NCBI RefSeq assembly: GCF_021729845.1
Contig: NZ_CP063398.1
Location: forward strand, 434,001-498,000
Length of the DNA stretch: 64,000 nt
Direction of reading: 5' to 3'
DNA from: Rhizobium sp. SL42
GTDB taxonomy: Bacteria; Pseudomonadota; Alphaproteobacteria; Rhizobiales; Rhizobiaceae
A program made the position numbers and the translations under genes. Shown here piece by piece: positions 52,205 through 61,454 of this stretch (position 1 is its first letter; each line of letters opens with the position of its first letter). The notes under the pieces are model-generated. The model made no database searches. It had not been told where the DNA came from and saw nothing but the letters and a program-made list of their open reading frames with translations.

Positions 52205-53647
52205 ATGCCCAAGAGAAAAAAGCTATCTGTTGTCAGCACGGGAATTGCAGGCTTGGACGAGATCCTGCGCGGCGGCCTGCCCGCATCGAACCTCTACATG
52301 CTTCAAGGTGCGCCAGGCTCAGGCAAGACGACGGCCGCGCTGCAGTTTCTGCGCGCAGGCGTAGAGGCCGGGGAAAGCTGCATCTATGTCACGCTGTCTC
52401 AAACGGCAGCAGAGCTCGAAGCCATTGCCGTGTCGCATGGCTGGACGCTTGATGGCATTCGCGTCGAGGAGCTGTCCACATCGGGAACCGTGAACGAGGC
52501 TGACGATCAGAGCATATTCCTGACCGCCGATCTGCGTCTGGATGAGACCCGAAAAGCAATCGAAGCAGCAATCGAAGAGCACAAGCCTCGCCGGTTGGTC
52601 TACGACTCGCTCCTCGAAATTCGCCTGATAACCGGCGATTCTCCCCGGTTTCGTCGCGAACTGATCGGCTTCAAGTCCTTCCTCGCGAAGCAGGACGTCG
52701 TTGCCTTGCTTCTGGACACGCAGTCTGCCGGCTATGACGGCAGCGGCGAAGAGGTTGAGGGCCTTGCCCATGGGGTCATCCGGTTCGACAAGTCGCTGGA
52801 GGAATATGGCGGCGTGAGACGCCGGATCGAAATCTCCAAGATGCGTGGCGTACCGGTCGCCGACGGCTATCACGACATGGCCATCCGGGAAGGCGAAGGG
52901 GTCGTGGTCTTCCCCCGCATCATGCCGAGCACGGCAGCCGAAACGGCCAAGCCGCAGTTGATCAAATCCGGCGTTGCAGCCCTCGACGACATGTTCGGCG
53001 GCGGCCAGGAAGCCGGAACGACAACATTGGTGATCGGACAATCCGGAACCGGCAAATCGACCATGTCATCCCTCTACGCGACCGCTGCGCTGGAGCGGGG
53101 AGAAAATGTCGCGCTGTTTCTGTTTGAGGAGCGACTGGAAACCTTCTTTAGACGCTCGGAGGGACTGGGCATGGAACTGCGGCAGTTCCACAAGGACGGC
53201 AGGCTGATCCTTCGCGACTTCAATCCGAACGAAATTTCGCCCGGCGAATTCGGACAGATCGTTCAAAATGCAGTAAATCAGGACAAGGCACGCGTGGTGG
53301 TCATCGACAGCCTCACCGGCTACCTGAACTCGTTGCCGCATCGCGAAAAGGCCGTGCGCGACATCCAGTCCCTCCTCAAGTATCTCGCCCGTTCGGGCGT
53401 CCTGACCATGCTGATCGTCGCCCAGCACGGACTGATCGGTCAGAATGTCGGCATAGATGTCGATGTCAGCTTCCTCGGCGACACAGTTCTCTTGCTGCGC
53501 ATTGTCGAGCACGAGGGACGGCTGCGGCGCAACATTACCGTGGTCAAAAAGCGTCATGGACCCCACGATCTCAATGTCCAGGAACTGCTGATCGAAAGTG
53601 GTCTCGTCAGCGTCGTTGCCTACAACCCTCTCCCGGATCCGAAATGA
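52205..53647 (+). CDS. KaiC-like double-domain ATPase (RecA superfamily)
   Basis: ATPase of 480 residues with two RecA/KaiC domains. The first (1-245) has STGIAGLDEILRGGLP and Walker A GAPGSGKTT at 35-43; the second (246-480) has SGVAALDDMFGGG and Walker A GQSGTGKST at 279-287. Walker B segments are RLVYDSLLEI and VVVIDSLTGYL. No KaiA or KaiB gene is adjacent. Its stop overlaps the histidine kinase start by ATGA, so the two are co-translated. Proteobacterial KaiC-like proteins of this size work with kinases in stress or light responses rather than a full clock; the output here is unknown. Confidence 0.9.
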   Translation: MPKRKKLSVVSTGIAGLDEILRGGLPASNLYMLQGAPGSGKTTAALQFLRAGVEAGESCIYVTLSQTAAELEAIAVSHGWTLDGIRVEELSTSGTVNEADDQSIFLTADLRLDETRKAIEAAIEEHKPRRLVYDSLLEIRLITGDSPRFRRELIGFKSFLAKQDVVALLLDTQSAGYDGSGEEVEGLAHGVIRFDKSLEEYGGVRRRIEISKMRGVPVADGYHDMAIREGEGVVVFPRIMPSTAAETAKPQLIKSGVAALDDMFGGGQEAGTTTLVIGQSGTGKSTMSSLYATAALERGENVALFLFEERLETFFRRSEGLGMELRQFHKDGRLILRDFNPNEISPGEFGQIVQNAVNQDKARVVVIDSLTGYLNSLPHREKAVRDIQSLLKYLARSGVLTMLIVAQHGLIGQNVGIDVDVSFLGDTVLLLRIVEHEGRLRRNITVVKKRHGPHDLNVQELLIESGLVSVVAYNPLPDPK

Positions 53648-54693
53648 ATGCCCGTGCGATAGAAAGCGAACTGGATTGGGTGCTTGTCCTTGCGCCCTTT
53701 CGCAAGGACGCCGACTACGTCGCAGCGTTTCTCCGTGAGCAGAAAGTCGGGGTCAAGACGGCCAAGGCAGGCGACGACCTGATCCCACACCTTGCCCTGT
53801 CACCGGGCCTCATTGCCATCACCCATGAGGCCCTCAACCCTGAGGTCGTGGCCCGGATTGCCGAACATCTGGCAGTGCAGCCTGACTGGTCCGAAGTGCC
53901 GATCATTATCCTGCTGGAGCGTGCCGCGCCCATTGGCAAAATTCGCGATCAACTTGAGCGGGCTTGGCCCGGTTCACGGCTGCTGTTCCACACGCGCCCG
54001 ATCAGCCCCCTGGAACTGGTGAATGCCGTTCATTCAAATCTGCTGGTGCGGCTGCGCCAGCGCCAGGTTCGTGATTCCATCGAACGGGAAAGAGAGTTGC
54101 GACTGGAACTGAACCACCGGGTGAAGAACATCCTCGCCAGCGTGACCTCGATCTTCCAGATGACCCGCCGCGGCGCTGATACGGTCGAGAACCTGGCGAA
54201 CGACTTCACGGGGCGCCTGCAAGCACTTTCCAACGTCCATTCTGCCGTATTTGAGGCAGGCGGGGAGGATGTCTCGCTTTCGGAGGTCGTTCAGCTGACC
54301 ATTTCGCCCTACAACCACAATGGCGCCAGCCGTATCAAGGCGAACGGTCCCGAAATCACGGTCAGCAGGGAGGCAGGAACCACGATCGCGCTGTGTCTGC
54401 ATGAACTCATAACAAACGCGATCAAATATGGCGCCTTGTCCGTCCATGACGGCACCGTGGACGTTTCATGGTCGATCATTCGACAGGATCGGGCCGATTT
54501 TACGTTGAACTGGATAGAATCCGGCGGGCCGACGGTGCGTGAGCCTTCACGCCAAGGCTATGGCACCCGTTATGTTCGCGCGGCATTGGGCTCGCTTTTC
54601 GGCACCCCTCCAGACATCACCTTTGCACCAGACGGTTTCCGCTGCAGCGCGCAAGCACCGCTCTCGCGGATCACGCCGCAACGACAGCAATAG
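53644..54693 (+). CDS. HWE-family histidine kinase with degenerate receiver-like domain
   Basis: Signalling kinase of 349 residues. The N-terminal ~130 residues resemble a receiver domain that has lost the phospho-acceptor Asp (ALSPGLIAIT at the usual site). A coiled linker leads to the HisKA_2/HWE phosphorylation motif LNHRVKN (His158). The ATPase domain has LHELITNAIKYGAL as the N-box and WIESGGP, with the usual Trp-Glu, then the C-terminal GYGTRYVRAALG. Without a sensor domain of its own, its input may be the KaiC-like ATPase fused to it by operon overlap. The response regulator downstream is a likely target. Confidence 0.9.
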   Translation: MNARAIESELDWVLVLAPFRKDADYVAAFLREQKVGVKTAKAGDDLIPHLALSPGLIAITHEALNPEVVARIAEHLAVQPDWSEVPIIILLERAAPIGKIRDQLERAWPGSRLLFHTRPISPLELVNAVHSNLLVRLRQRQVRDSIERERELRLELNHRVKNILASVTSIFQMTRRGADTVENLANDFTGRLQALSNVHSAVFEAGGEDVSLSEVVQLTISPYNHNGASRIKANGPEITVSREAGTTIALCLHELITNAIKYGALSVHDGTVDVSWSIIRQDRADFTLNWIESGGPTVREPSRQGYGTRYVRAALGSLFGTPPDITFAPDGFRCSAQAPLSRITPQRQQ

Positions 54694-54858
54694 GGCCATC
54701 ACCCCGCAGATCTAGCTTCGTCACAACGATGGATCGGGGCATGTCTTTGAAGCGACGTCAAAATAGTGGCTCCGGATGGATCAATGCAGGTGCAAGCGCG
54801 TTACCATCGTTACTCCATGTCGCTAATAAAACATGCCTGCAGCGCAAAGGGAAATGTC

Positions 54859-55236
54859 GTGAAGTTGACGCGTAACGGAACAACGGTTCTGGTTGTTGAA
54901 GATGAAGCCCTGCTGCGCATGGATATCGTCATGTCGCTGGAGAGCCAGGGGTTTACTGTGCACGAGGCATCGAATGCTGATGAGGCCATCGAAATCCTGG
55001 ACAGCCATCCCGATATTGCCGTGATGTTCACCGATATCGACATGCCGGGCAGCATGGACGGCCTGAAGCTTGCAATCGCCGTACGCGACCGTTGGCCGCC
55101 GATCAAAATCATCGTCACATCAGGTCACAGCAATCTCAGCGACAACCTTTTGCCTGTCGAGGGGCGATTCTTCAGCAAGCCGTATGATCACGCGCGCGTG
55201 GCAAGCACGATGCTGGAGATGGTCGCCGCCGGCTGA
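54859..55236 (+). CDS. Single-domain response regulator (CheY-like)
   Basis: Receiver protein of 125 residues starting at GTG 54859, with AGGGA 6 bases upstream; longer frames to 54766 lack a site and family match. Acidic pocket LVVEDEALLR (14-16), phospho-acceptor Asp59 (FTDIDMPG), Thr in IVTSGHS and Lys in FSKPYD are all present, so phosphorylation is expected. No output domain. It follows the kinase by 165 bp. Such stand-alone receivers usually pass the signal to another protein. Confidence 0.87.
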   Translation: MKLTRNGTTVLVVEDEALLRMDIVMSLESQGFTVHEASNADEAIEILDSHPDIAVMFTDIDMPGSMDGLKLAIAVRDRWPPIKIIVTSGHSNLSDNLLPVEGRFFSKPYDHARVASTMLEMVAAG

Positions 55237-55280
55237 GCCAGCATAGAGCCTTTCCGGGTTCGATCGGCTCGCCCTCCGCA

Positions 55281-56099
55281 CTATTCATCAAAAGCGGCCT
55301 GCGGGAACCCTCCAACGTGCGTACAGGTCGATGCGGCCGCGTCGCGTCCCGCCTGCAGGCACTGCGACAGCGGCAGGCCGCCGATCCGGGCGGAAAGGAA
55401 GCCCGCAATGAAACTGTCCCCGGCGCCGGTGGTGTCGACAACATCGACCGAGCGAATGTCCGTTTCCTCACGCGTCGTACCATCGCTGGCGACAGCCCCT
55501 TTGGGACCACGGGTGACGACTGCAAGCGCGGCGCCACCGTCGAGCAGATCCAGCAACATGCGATCAAGCGCCTCGTCGTCGCTTCCGACGGAGCCAAATG
55601 CGACCGCGAGGCCTGCAACCGCGAGATTGCTGGCATCCGCATTGACCGAAATGTCCTGCGAAACGCTGACGCCGGCAGTTGTGAGCGCACGGCGCAAGGC
55701 ACCGCCATCATCCATCCAGCCGATATGCACATGATCCATCGTCATGAGCACATCGAGATCGTCGGCCGTGGGCCGATAACCGGCACAAACACCGAAATCC
55801 TCGAATACAAAGATGCGTTCGCCGGAGGCAAGAACCTTGATATCGGTATAGGCGGTGACGCCTGGCCGCTCATGCAGATGATCGACGTTGACGCCATTCT
55901 CGCGCACGAGCGCGCGTGTCCGGCGGCCATCAGCATCGGGACCAACCGCGCCGAAGTAATAGGAGACATGCCCCAGCCGTGCCAGTTGCACCGCCACGTT
56001 GACGGCATTGCCGCCGACCAGAGACTGGGACAGCGGAGGCTGGAAACGGTCGATGCAATTGTCGCCGACTGCCGCGAAGCGAAGTGTCTTCATGTTCAT
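55281..56099 (-). CDS. frlD: PfkB-family kinase, fructosamine (FrlD-like)
   Basis: Sugar kinase of 272 residues. GGNAVNVAVQLARLG near 30-44 is the first PfkB signature, and DTTGAGDSFIAGFLSARIGG near 223-242 the second, with catalytic Asp in GAGD. Short length and the DNCIDRF start match fructoselysine-6-kinases, which phosphorylate Amadori compounds. It follows the SIS deglycase after 75 bp on the same strand. A 6-nt later ATG (56093) is possible. The identification rests on the pairing with the deglycase. Confidence 0.82.
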   Translation of the reverse strand: MNMKTLRFAAVGDNCIDRFQPPLSQSLVGGNAVNVAVQLARLGHVSYYFGAVGPDADGRRTRALVRENGVNVDHLHERPGVTAYTDIKVLASGERIFVFEDFGVCAGYRPTADDLDVLMTMDHVHIGWMDDGGALRRALTTAGVSVSQDISVNADASNLAVAGLAVAFGSVGSDDEALDRMLLDLLDGGAALAVVTRGPKGAVASDGTTREETDIRSVDVVDTTGAGDSFIAGFLSARIGGLPLSQCLQAGRDAAASTCTHVGGFPQAAFDE

Positions 56100-56174
56100 C
56101 TCACATCTCTACGATAAAGCCGCCAAGGTGACAAAGCATCCTGGCGGCTTCTGCAGATGGGATCGGTCTCTGGC

Positions 56175-57188
56175 TCAGTAGGCCACGCGCTTGTAATAGC
56201 GGCGGGTGGTCAGCGGGTGGTTGCGCAAGACCTCCAGGTGGGCGCTGATGCGTTCGAGAACGGTTGCCAGCACGATCGGTGAGACCAGCGCACGAACCTC
56301 TTTCGAGATACCCGGAAGTTCGAACGCCGCCGTGTCTAGGACCGTGAGCTTGCTGGTGTAGTTCGGCGCAAAATTCTCGACGCGTTCGGCCAGTGGCCTC
56401 AGTGCGTCCTCGCCCTTGAACAGGATGAGGCTCACGTCCTTGTCAATCAGTTCAAGCGTGCCATGAAAAAAGTCCGACGCATGAACGGGACGGGTGCGGA
56501 TCCACTGCATCTCCTCGAGAATGCACATGCCGTAGTAGAATGCCTCGGGCCAGACATTCCCGGCTCCGGTGACGATGTGATACTCGGTGCTGGCGAAGGT
56601 GCGCGCATAGCCTTCGGCCTGCGGCTCGAAGGCGCGCTTCACCTCCAGCAACAATTCAGGCATCCGCGCCAACTCACCGGTGATCTCTTCGTAGTTTGCG
56701 ATCTCGCCGCGATGGCGCATGACCGAGAGAGCTATGAACAGCGACTGCAGATAAAAGGATTCGCAGGAGGTATCATCCTCCGCAAAGTTGACGAACACGT
56801 GGTCGCCGCCCTTGCCAAGTGGGGTGTCGACATGGCCGACCAGCGTGATCACGGTCGCACCGATTTCCTGCAGGCGCTCCAGCAGCGCCACACTTTCCTT
56901 TGTCGTTCCCGACAAGGAGGGCATGACGACAATCGACTTCGAGGTCAATTGTGCCGAGCCCGTGAGGACCAATTCCGCCGGCATGTCGATGATCGCCGGG
57001 AAACGGGAATTGCGTTGCAGCAGTTGCATGGCCGGCTGCATGAGAATTGCCGCACCGCCTGTGCCGAGAAAGAAAATGTTTTCGGCGCCAGCAGCCAGAC
57101 AATCCGAAATCACGGCGTCGAGGCGCTCGCGCAACGCCACTGCCCCGCCCTGAATACGAAGGAATCTCTTTTCGTCAAAGTTCAGCAT
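56175..57188 (-). CDS. frlB: SIS-domain deglycase (FrlB-like, fructosamine-6-phosphate)
   Basis: Protein of 337 residues with two sugar-isomerase (SIS) domains. Start at the ATG at 57188 (GGAGAGG upstream), nine codons inside the longer frame. SIS motifs: FFLGTGGAAILMQPAMQLL near 39-57, VVMPSLSGTTKESVALLERL near 86-105 and SDFFHGTLELID near 233-244. FrlB enzymes split phosphorylated Amadori compounds into glucose 6-phosphate and an amine or amino acid. It is first in the frlB-frlD unit. Substrate assignment is inference from the kinase, FAD oxidase and regulator nearby. Confidence 0.82.
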   Translation of the reverse strand: MLNFDEKRFLRIQGGAVALRERLDAVISDCLAAGAENIFFLGTGGAAILMQPAMQLLQRNSRFPAIIDMPAELVLTGSAQLTSKSIVVMPSLSGTTKESVALLERLQEIGATVITLVGHVDTPLGKGGDHVFVNFAEDDTSCESFYLQSLFIALSVMRHRGEIANYEEITGELARMPELLLEVKRAFEPQAEGYARTFASTEYHIVTGAGNVWPEAFYYGMCILEEMQWIRTRPVHASDFFHGTLELIDKDVSLILFKGEDALRPLAERVENFAPNYTSKLTVLDTAAFELPGISKEVRALVSPIVLATVLERISAHLEVLRNHPLTTRRYYKRVAY

Positions 57189-57242
57189 GTTGCGCCTCTC
57201 CTGTGAATGACCCATTCGGCGACCTTCCGATCAGCCACAATG

Positions 57243-57254
57243 TTGTAAGACAAC
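57243..57254. promoter_or_regulatory. Candidate FrlR operator upstream of frlB
   Basis: GTTGTAAGACAAC, an inverted repeat (GTTGT/ACAAC), about 55 bp before the frlB start. The core TTGTNNNACAA recurs at 57367-57377 and, with one change, at 61455-61465. Confidence 0.5.
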
Positions 57255-57366
57255 TGACATCTGCAATTTACGGAGTCAAGGCATTGCAGTTGAAAATCGA
57301 CGACCGTCATCACGCTTGCCTGTCGATGGATCGCGCCGATTGGACCATGACTTGACCTACCCGACT

Positions 57367-57377
57367 TTGTCAGACAA
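57367..57377. promoter_or_regulatory. Candidate FrlR operator upstream of the GntR gene
   Basis: TTGTCAGACAA, inverted arms TTGTC/GACAA, 36 bp before the regulator's start codon: the place for autoregulation. Confidence 0.5.
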
Positions 57378-57412
57378 GAACGGGGACAATTCCGCAAACC
57401 AGGAGGTCAGCC

Positions 57413-58144
57413 TTGGACGAGCCCCTTCGCGACACCCGCACATTGGCGATTCAGTTGCGCGATCGGCTGGCCGAACTCATTCGTGAGCAGGAGTTGCGTC
57501 CAGGCGACAAAATGCCAACCGAGGCGCAGTTGACCGAGCGCTTCAGGATTTCCCGTCCGGCATTGCGCGAAGCGTTGAAGCTTCTTGAGCAGGACGACAT
57601 CATCTACGTTGAACACGGCCGCGGTCGCTTTGTCTCGGCGATGTCGGCCGTCCAGGTCGACCGGCCGATTACCGTGTTCGAAAGCGTCACCGATATGGCG
57701 CAGCACTACGGCTACAAGCCGATCAACAAGGTACTCTCGATCGCGGAAGAGCCGGCCCCAGAGATCGTTGCCGAAAAGCTCCTGATAGAACCGGGCGCGC
57801 GGGTGATCGGCATCGAGCGTCTGCGCCTGCAGGGGGACGAGCCCATCCTCTACTGCATCGACTACGTGCCGCGCTCCATCATCCCCGCCAAGCTCTATGA
57901 CATCGACTGGAGCGGATCATTGCTCAACCTGCTTGAACGGTATCGTAACCGGCCCCGCATGTCGGCGGCGAGCGTTTCTGCGGTCATGCTGCCGGAAGAC
58001 ATTGTTCAGCGGCACGACCTGCGCGATTTCGGCCCGGCATTGCTGATTACCGAGACCTGTTTCAACGCCGCCGGCCTGCCGGTCAACTACGCCATCGACT
58101 ACCATCGCGGCAGCCACTTCACCTTCAGCCTGGTGCGCAAGTAG
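57413..58144 (+). CDS. frlR: GntR/HutC-family regulator (FrlR-like)
   Basis: Repressor of 243 residues. Start is TTG, backed by a perfect AGGAGG site 6 bases upstream. The GntR winged helix is in RLAELIREQELRPGDKMPTEAQLTERFRISRPALREALKLLEQ (residues about 20-62). The UTRA ligand-binding domain fills 85-240 (ERLRLQGDEPILYCIDYVPRSII, HYRGSHFTF-type end). It is divergent from frlBD and lies beside the ABC operon, the usual place for FrlR, which responds to phosphorylated Amadori compounds. Confidence 0.88.
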   Translation: MDEPLRDTRTLAIQLRDRLAELIREQELRPGDKMPTEAQLTERFRISRPALREALKLLEQDDIIYVEHGRGRFVSAMSAVQVDRPITVFESVTDMAQHYGYKPINKVLSIAEEPAPEIVAEKLLIEPGARVIGIERLRLQGDEPILYCIDYVPRSIIPAKLYDIDWSGSLLNLLERYRNRPRMSAASVSAVMLPEDIVQRHDLRDFGPALLITETCFNAAGLPVNYAIDYHRGSHFTFSLVRK

Positions 58145-58252
58145 CTGAGAGCATCCCCGGCCAATGCATCAATTGACTGAGGAACGAAACCCGGCCCGCG
58201 ACCTGCCTTGCAAACTCATTGTGTGCGTCGCTGGCTCTCTGCGATCGACACC

Positions 58253-59224
58253 TCAGCGGACATCGAACCTGCCGAACCTCTCCTCGATCCGAGACTGAAG
58301 GTATTCCAGGCAGATCGACAGTATCCAGTAGATCATCGAAGCGGTGATCAACATTTCGATATGCCTGAATTCAGTCTGACCCTGGGTGCGTGCGAGATAC
58401 ATGATTTCCCAAACACCGACCACCGAGACGAGGGACGAATCCTTCAACATGGCAATGAACTGGTTGCCTGTAGGCGGCACGATCACCCGCATTGCCTGCG
58501 GTAGGATAACCAGCGCCATGGTCTGGTTGGGACTGAGGCCGAGCGCCGTCGCTCCCTCGCTCTGGCCGCGCGAAATACTCTCGATACCGGCACGGAAGAT
58601 CTCCGTCATATAGGCACCGTAGCATAGCGACAGCGCGAGAATGCCGGCTGGCACGGCACCGATGACATACCCCACCTGCGGCAAACCGAGATAGATGATG
58701 TAGATCTGCATCAGCAGCGGAAGGCCACGGAACAGGGAGGTGTAAAACGTGGCAAGCCCATAGATGACGCCGTTGCGCGACAGTTTGGCGATGGCACCCG
58801 CAAGAGCAATCGCCGTGGCGAGGAGGATCGACACGGCTGATATGAAGAGCGTGGTGGTGACCCCCTGGGTGACCAGGAAACCGATCTTCTTGGCGATGAA
58901 GGCGAAGGAAAGATCGAATGAGTAGAAAAACAGCATCAGGAGGATGAAAAGCTCCACCCACACGCCGATGATCTGCTGGGTTCGGCTGAGCTGGCGCAGC
59001 GCCTTCCAGTTCGCCGCGGCGATCAGCGAAAGCAGGATGGCCGACACCAGCCGCCCTGCCGCAGGATTGGCAGCCAGCCAGTCCGCGCTACCCGGCACCG
59101 CAAGACTGATCCAGGTCGAACTGATGCCGAGTCCATAGAGCGCGAGCACCACGATGGACAGGATCAACAGCCCTCCCAAGCGGCGGGACAAATCCGGATA
59201 GGTGAGTATCAGTCGACCGATCAT
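58253..59224 (-). CDS. Amino-acid-type ABC permease with N-terminal extension
   Basis: Inner-membrane permease of 323 residues from the ATG at 59224 (an open frame to 59470 lies over the next gene). The HisM/GlnP-type core (about 110-323) has the EAA loop YMTEIFRAGIESISRGQSEGATALGLSPNQTM. The first ~110 residues add about three further helices not found in 220-residue GlnP proteins, giving around eight in all. It is 19 bp after the FAD oxidase gene. The operon (binding protein, oxidase, this permease) has no ATPase gene, so it must borrow one. Confidence 0.85.
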   Translation of the reverse strand: MIGRLILTYPDLSRRLGGLLILSIVVLALYGLGISSTWISLAVPGSADWLAANPAAGRLVSAILLSLIAAANWKALRQLSRTQQIIGVWVELFILLMLFFYSFDLSFAFIAKKIGFLVTQGVTTTLFISAVSILLATAIALAGAIAKLSRNGVIYGLATFYTSLFRGLPLLMQIYIIYLGLPQVGYVIGAVPAGILALSLCYGAYMTEIFRAGIESISRGQSEGATALGLSPNQTMALVILPQAMRVIVPPTGNQFIAMLKDSSLVSVVGVWEIMYLARTQGQTEFRHIEMLITASMIYWILSICLEYLQSRIEERFGRFDVR

Positions 59225-59243
59225 CTTTTCAGCCTTTCCGCCG

Positions 59244-60536
59244 TCAGGCTGCGCGCTCGCGCCACCAGTCCTGCGTCTGGAGTTTCCAATAGGTGAGTTG
59301 CGCCACGGCAAGGCCCGCAAGCCCGCCTGCCCAGACAAGGCCGAACGGCCGGAACAGCGTGTAGCGGTCGCTTTGGCCGAGAATGCCTTCGGCCACAACC
59401 TTGCCACCAATCGCGGTGGTGTTGAGCCCATGCCCGCCAAAGGCGGTGCAATGCCAGACGCCGGGCTCAAGTTTGCCGATCTGTGGCATGAGGTGCCGGG
59501 CGTAGGACATCAGGCCCGACCACGCGATTTCAGTCTTCAACCCCTCGAGTTGCGGATAGGTGCCGGTCATCTCGCGCCGCAATTCCTCCACCAGTCCGGC
59601 AGTGTTTGCAGCCCGCGTGGTAATGCGGCCACCCCAGAGGAGCCGCCGACCGTCATCGACGAGTCGATAGTAGTCGCCGGCACGGCGATTGTCGCCGATG
59701 CCGTCCGTGGTCGCGATGGCGGATGCGATCAGATCGGGTGCCGCCTCGCTGACCATCACATAGGTCGCGATCGGCAGGAATGCCCGCTTCAAACGGGCAT
59801 CGAGGTTGCCGGTATATCCGCCGGTGGTAAAGACGACATTTTTCGACCGCACCTGGCCTTGCGTTGTCCAGACCAACTTCTCCGGCTGGGCCAGATCGGT
59901 CCGGACAGCCGGCGAACCTTCGTAGATTGCCCCGCCAAGTCTCTCGATCTCCAATGCAAGCCCGCGCAGATAGTTCAACGGATGGATATGAAAGGCCCGC
60001 GAGTCTCTCAGCGCATGAAAATACCGCTCCGATTTCAGAACATTGCGGACCGCAGCCGTATCGAGATAGTCGAGTTGGTAGCCATAGTCCCTGCTCGCGA
60101 TCTCGGCATAGGATTGCAGCCCTCGGCCGTCATCGTAGCGCATCACACTGGTGACACCATCGATCGGATTTACGCCGGCGACTTTCAGCTCGGCAATCGT
60201 GGACCGAACGAAATCCACTCCTTCGATCGACATTTGATGAAGTTTTTTCGCCGTGCTGGTTCCGGCCACGCGGGCGATATCATCGCCTCCGGTCGAATAG
60301 CCCGGACTGACAAAACCGCCATTGCGTCCGGACGCCCCAAATCCCACGGATTTCGCTTCGAGCACCACAACTGACTGGCCGCCGCGCGCCAGCTGCAACG
60401 CCGTGGTCAATCCGGCCAGACCGCCTCCGATGATCACAGTGTCGCAGTCGATATGGGCCGAAAGAACTGGACGACTCCGATCTTCAGTCATCGTCCGCGA
60501 ATAGTAGGTATCGGGATAGGTCATTTTAATCGCCAT
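59244..60536 (-). CDS. FAD-dependent amine oxidoreductase (PuuB/AgaE-like)
   Basis: DAO-family flavoenzyme of 430 residues from the ATG at 60536. FAD-binding motif VIIGGGLAGLTTALQLARGGQSVVVLEA starts near 33, then the GASGRNGGFVSPGYS block that marks the gamma-glutamylputrescine-oxidase/AgaE group. C-terminal PQIGKLEPGVWHCTAFGGHGLNTTAIGGKVVA closes the FAD site. In Agrobacterium AgaE and SocD relatives act on Amadori compounds or opines. Here it lies between the binding protein and the permease, so it probably oxidises the imported fructosyl-amino acid or a related secondary amine. Confidence 0.87.
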   Translation of the reverse strand: MAIKMTYPDTYYSRTMTEDRSRPVLSAHIDCDTVIIGGGLAGLTTALQLARGGQSVVVLEAKSVGFGASGRNGGFVSPGYSTGGDDIARVAGTSTAKKLHQMSIEGVDFVRSTIAELKVAGVNPIDGVTSVMRYDDGRGLQSYAEIASRDYGYQLDYLDTAAVRNVLKSERYFHALRDSRAFHIHPLNYLRGLALEIERLGGAIYEGSPAVRTDLAQPEKLVWTTQGQVRSKNVVFTTGGYTGNLDARLKRAFLPIATYVMVSEAAPDLIASAIATTDGIGDNRRAGDYYRLVDDGRRLLWGGRITTRAANTAGLVEELRREMTGTYPQLEGLKTEIAWSGLMSYARHLMPQIGKLEPGVWHCTAFGGHGLNTTAIGGKVVAEGILGQSDRYTLFRPFGLVWAGGLAGLAVAQLTYWKLQTQDWWRERAA

Positions 60537-60579
60537 TTTTTGAGAAGCGTGCGGACCTTCGCCCGCACGCCCGGACATG

Positions 60580-61407
60580 TCAGTCGGTGCTGTAGTCCTT
60601 GCCGTACCACTTGGTGGTCAACGCGCCGAGCGTGCCGTCCTTCTTCATCTCTTCCAGGATTCCACCGATCTTGGCCGTCCATTCCGGATCAACCTTTTCG
60701 GCGATGACGACAAGCGGTTCGCGAAAGGCATATTCGCCTTCCAGGATGCGCAACGGATAGCCGTTCTTGATCGCGTTCAAGGCCGTCTGCTCAGGCGCGA
60801 TCACCGCGTCGAGACGCACGCCTGCGCCTAGTCGCAAATCATCAAACGGCAGCATGGAATCGGCAAATGTACGTACTTCACCCGGCTCCAGCTTGTATTC
60901 GATCGGCGGCAGGCCGGGCGCATCGATTTCAAGCTTGCGGTTGACGAAGTCTTCCGAGGTCGTTGCAGTCTCGACGCCGATGACCTTGCCCTTCAGATCC
61001 TCCACCGACTTGGCGGTGCTGTCCTTGTGCAGGACATAGACATAGGGGCTGTAGTAATAGATCCCGGCAAAATCGATGACCTGCGAGCGTGCCTTGGTCG
61101 GGGTGACCGAGCCGACGCCGACATCGTAGCGCCCCTGCCAGCGGCCACCGGTCAGGGTTGCCCATTCCGGGGTCTCAAAGCTGACTTCGACGCCCAGTCG
61201 CTTGGCGATTTCCTTTGACACATCAATGTCGAAACCGACCATTTCATTGCTGTCATCGAGATAGCTCTGCGGCGGCCAGCCACTGTTGGTGGCGACCACC
61301 ATCGCCTTTTTCTCCATCACGCGATCAAGCGTCGCGCCGGCATGCACCCCTGTCGCGATGGTAAGAGCTGCAACACCGACGGCCAGGCTGGTCATGAGTC
61401 TTTTCAT
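60580..61407 (-). CDS. Amino-acid-type ABC substrate-binding protein
   Basis: Periplasmic binding protein of 275 residues. A signal peptide of about 23 residues ends VHA. The SBP_bac_3 pattern is plain: SGWPPQSYLDDSNEMVGFDIDVSKEIAKRLGVEV, GRYDVGVGSVTPTKARSQVIDFAGIYYYSPY, and DLKGKVIGVETATTSEDFVNRKL. First gene of the transport/oxidase operon. An AT-containing site like the frl operator precedes it. Confidence 0.9.
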   Translation of the reverse strand: MKRLMTSLAVGVAALTIATGVHAGATLDRVMEKKAMVVATNSGWPPQSYLDDSNEMVGFDIDVSKEIAKRLGVEVSFETPEWATLTGGRWQGRYDVGVGSVTPTKARSQVIDFAGIYYYSPYVYVLHKDSTAKSVEDLKGKVIGVETATTSEDFVNRKLEIDAPGLPPIEYKLEPGEVRTFADSMLPFDDLRLGAGVRLDAVIAPEQTALNAIKNGYPLRILEGEYAFREPLVVIAEKVDPEWTAKIGGILEEMKKDGTLGALTTKWYGKDYSTD

Positions 61408-61454
61408 TCGTTCCTCCTGTTGAGCAGTCAGACTGCAGTTCCCGTATATGTAAG

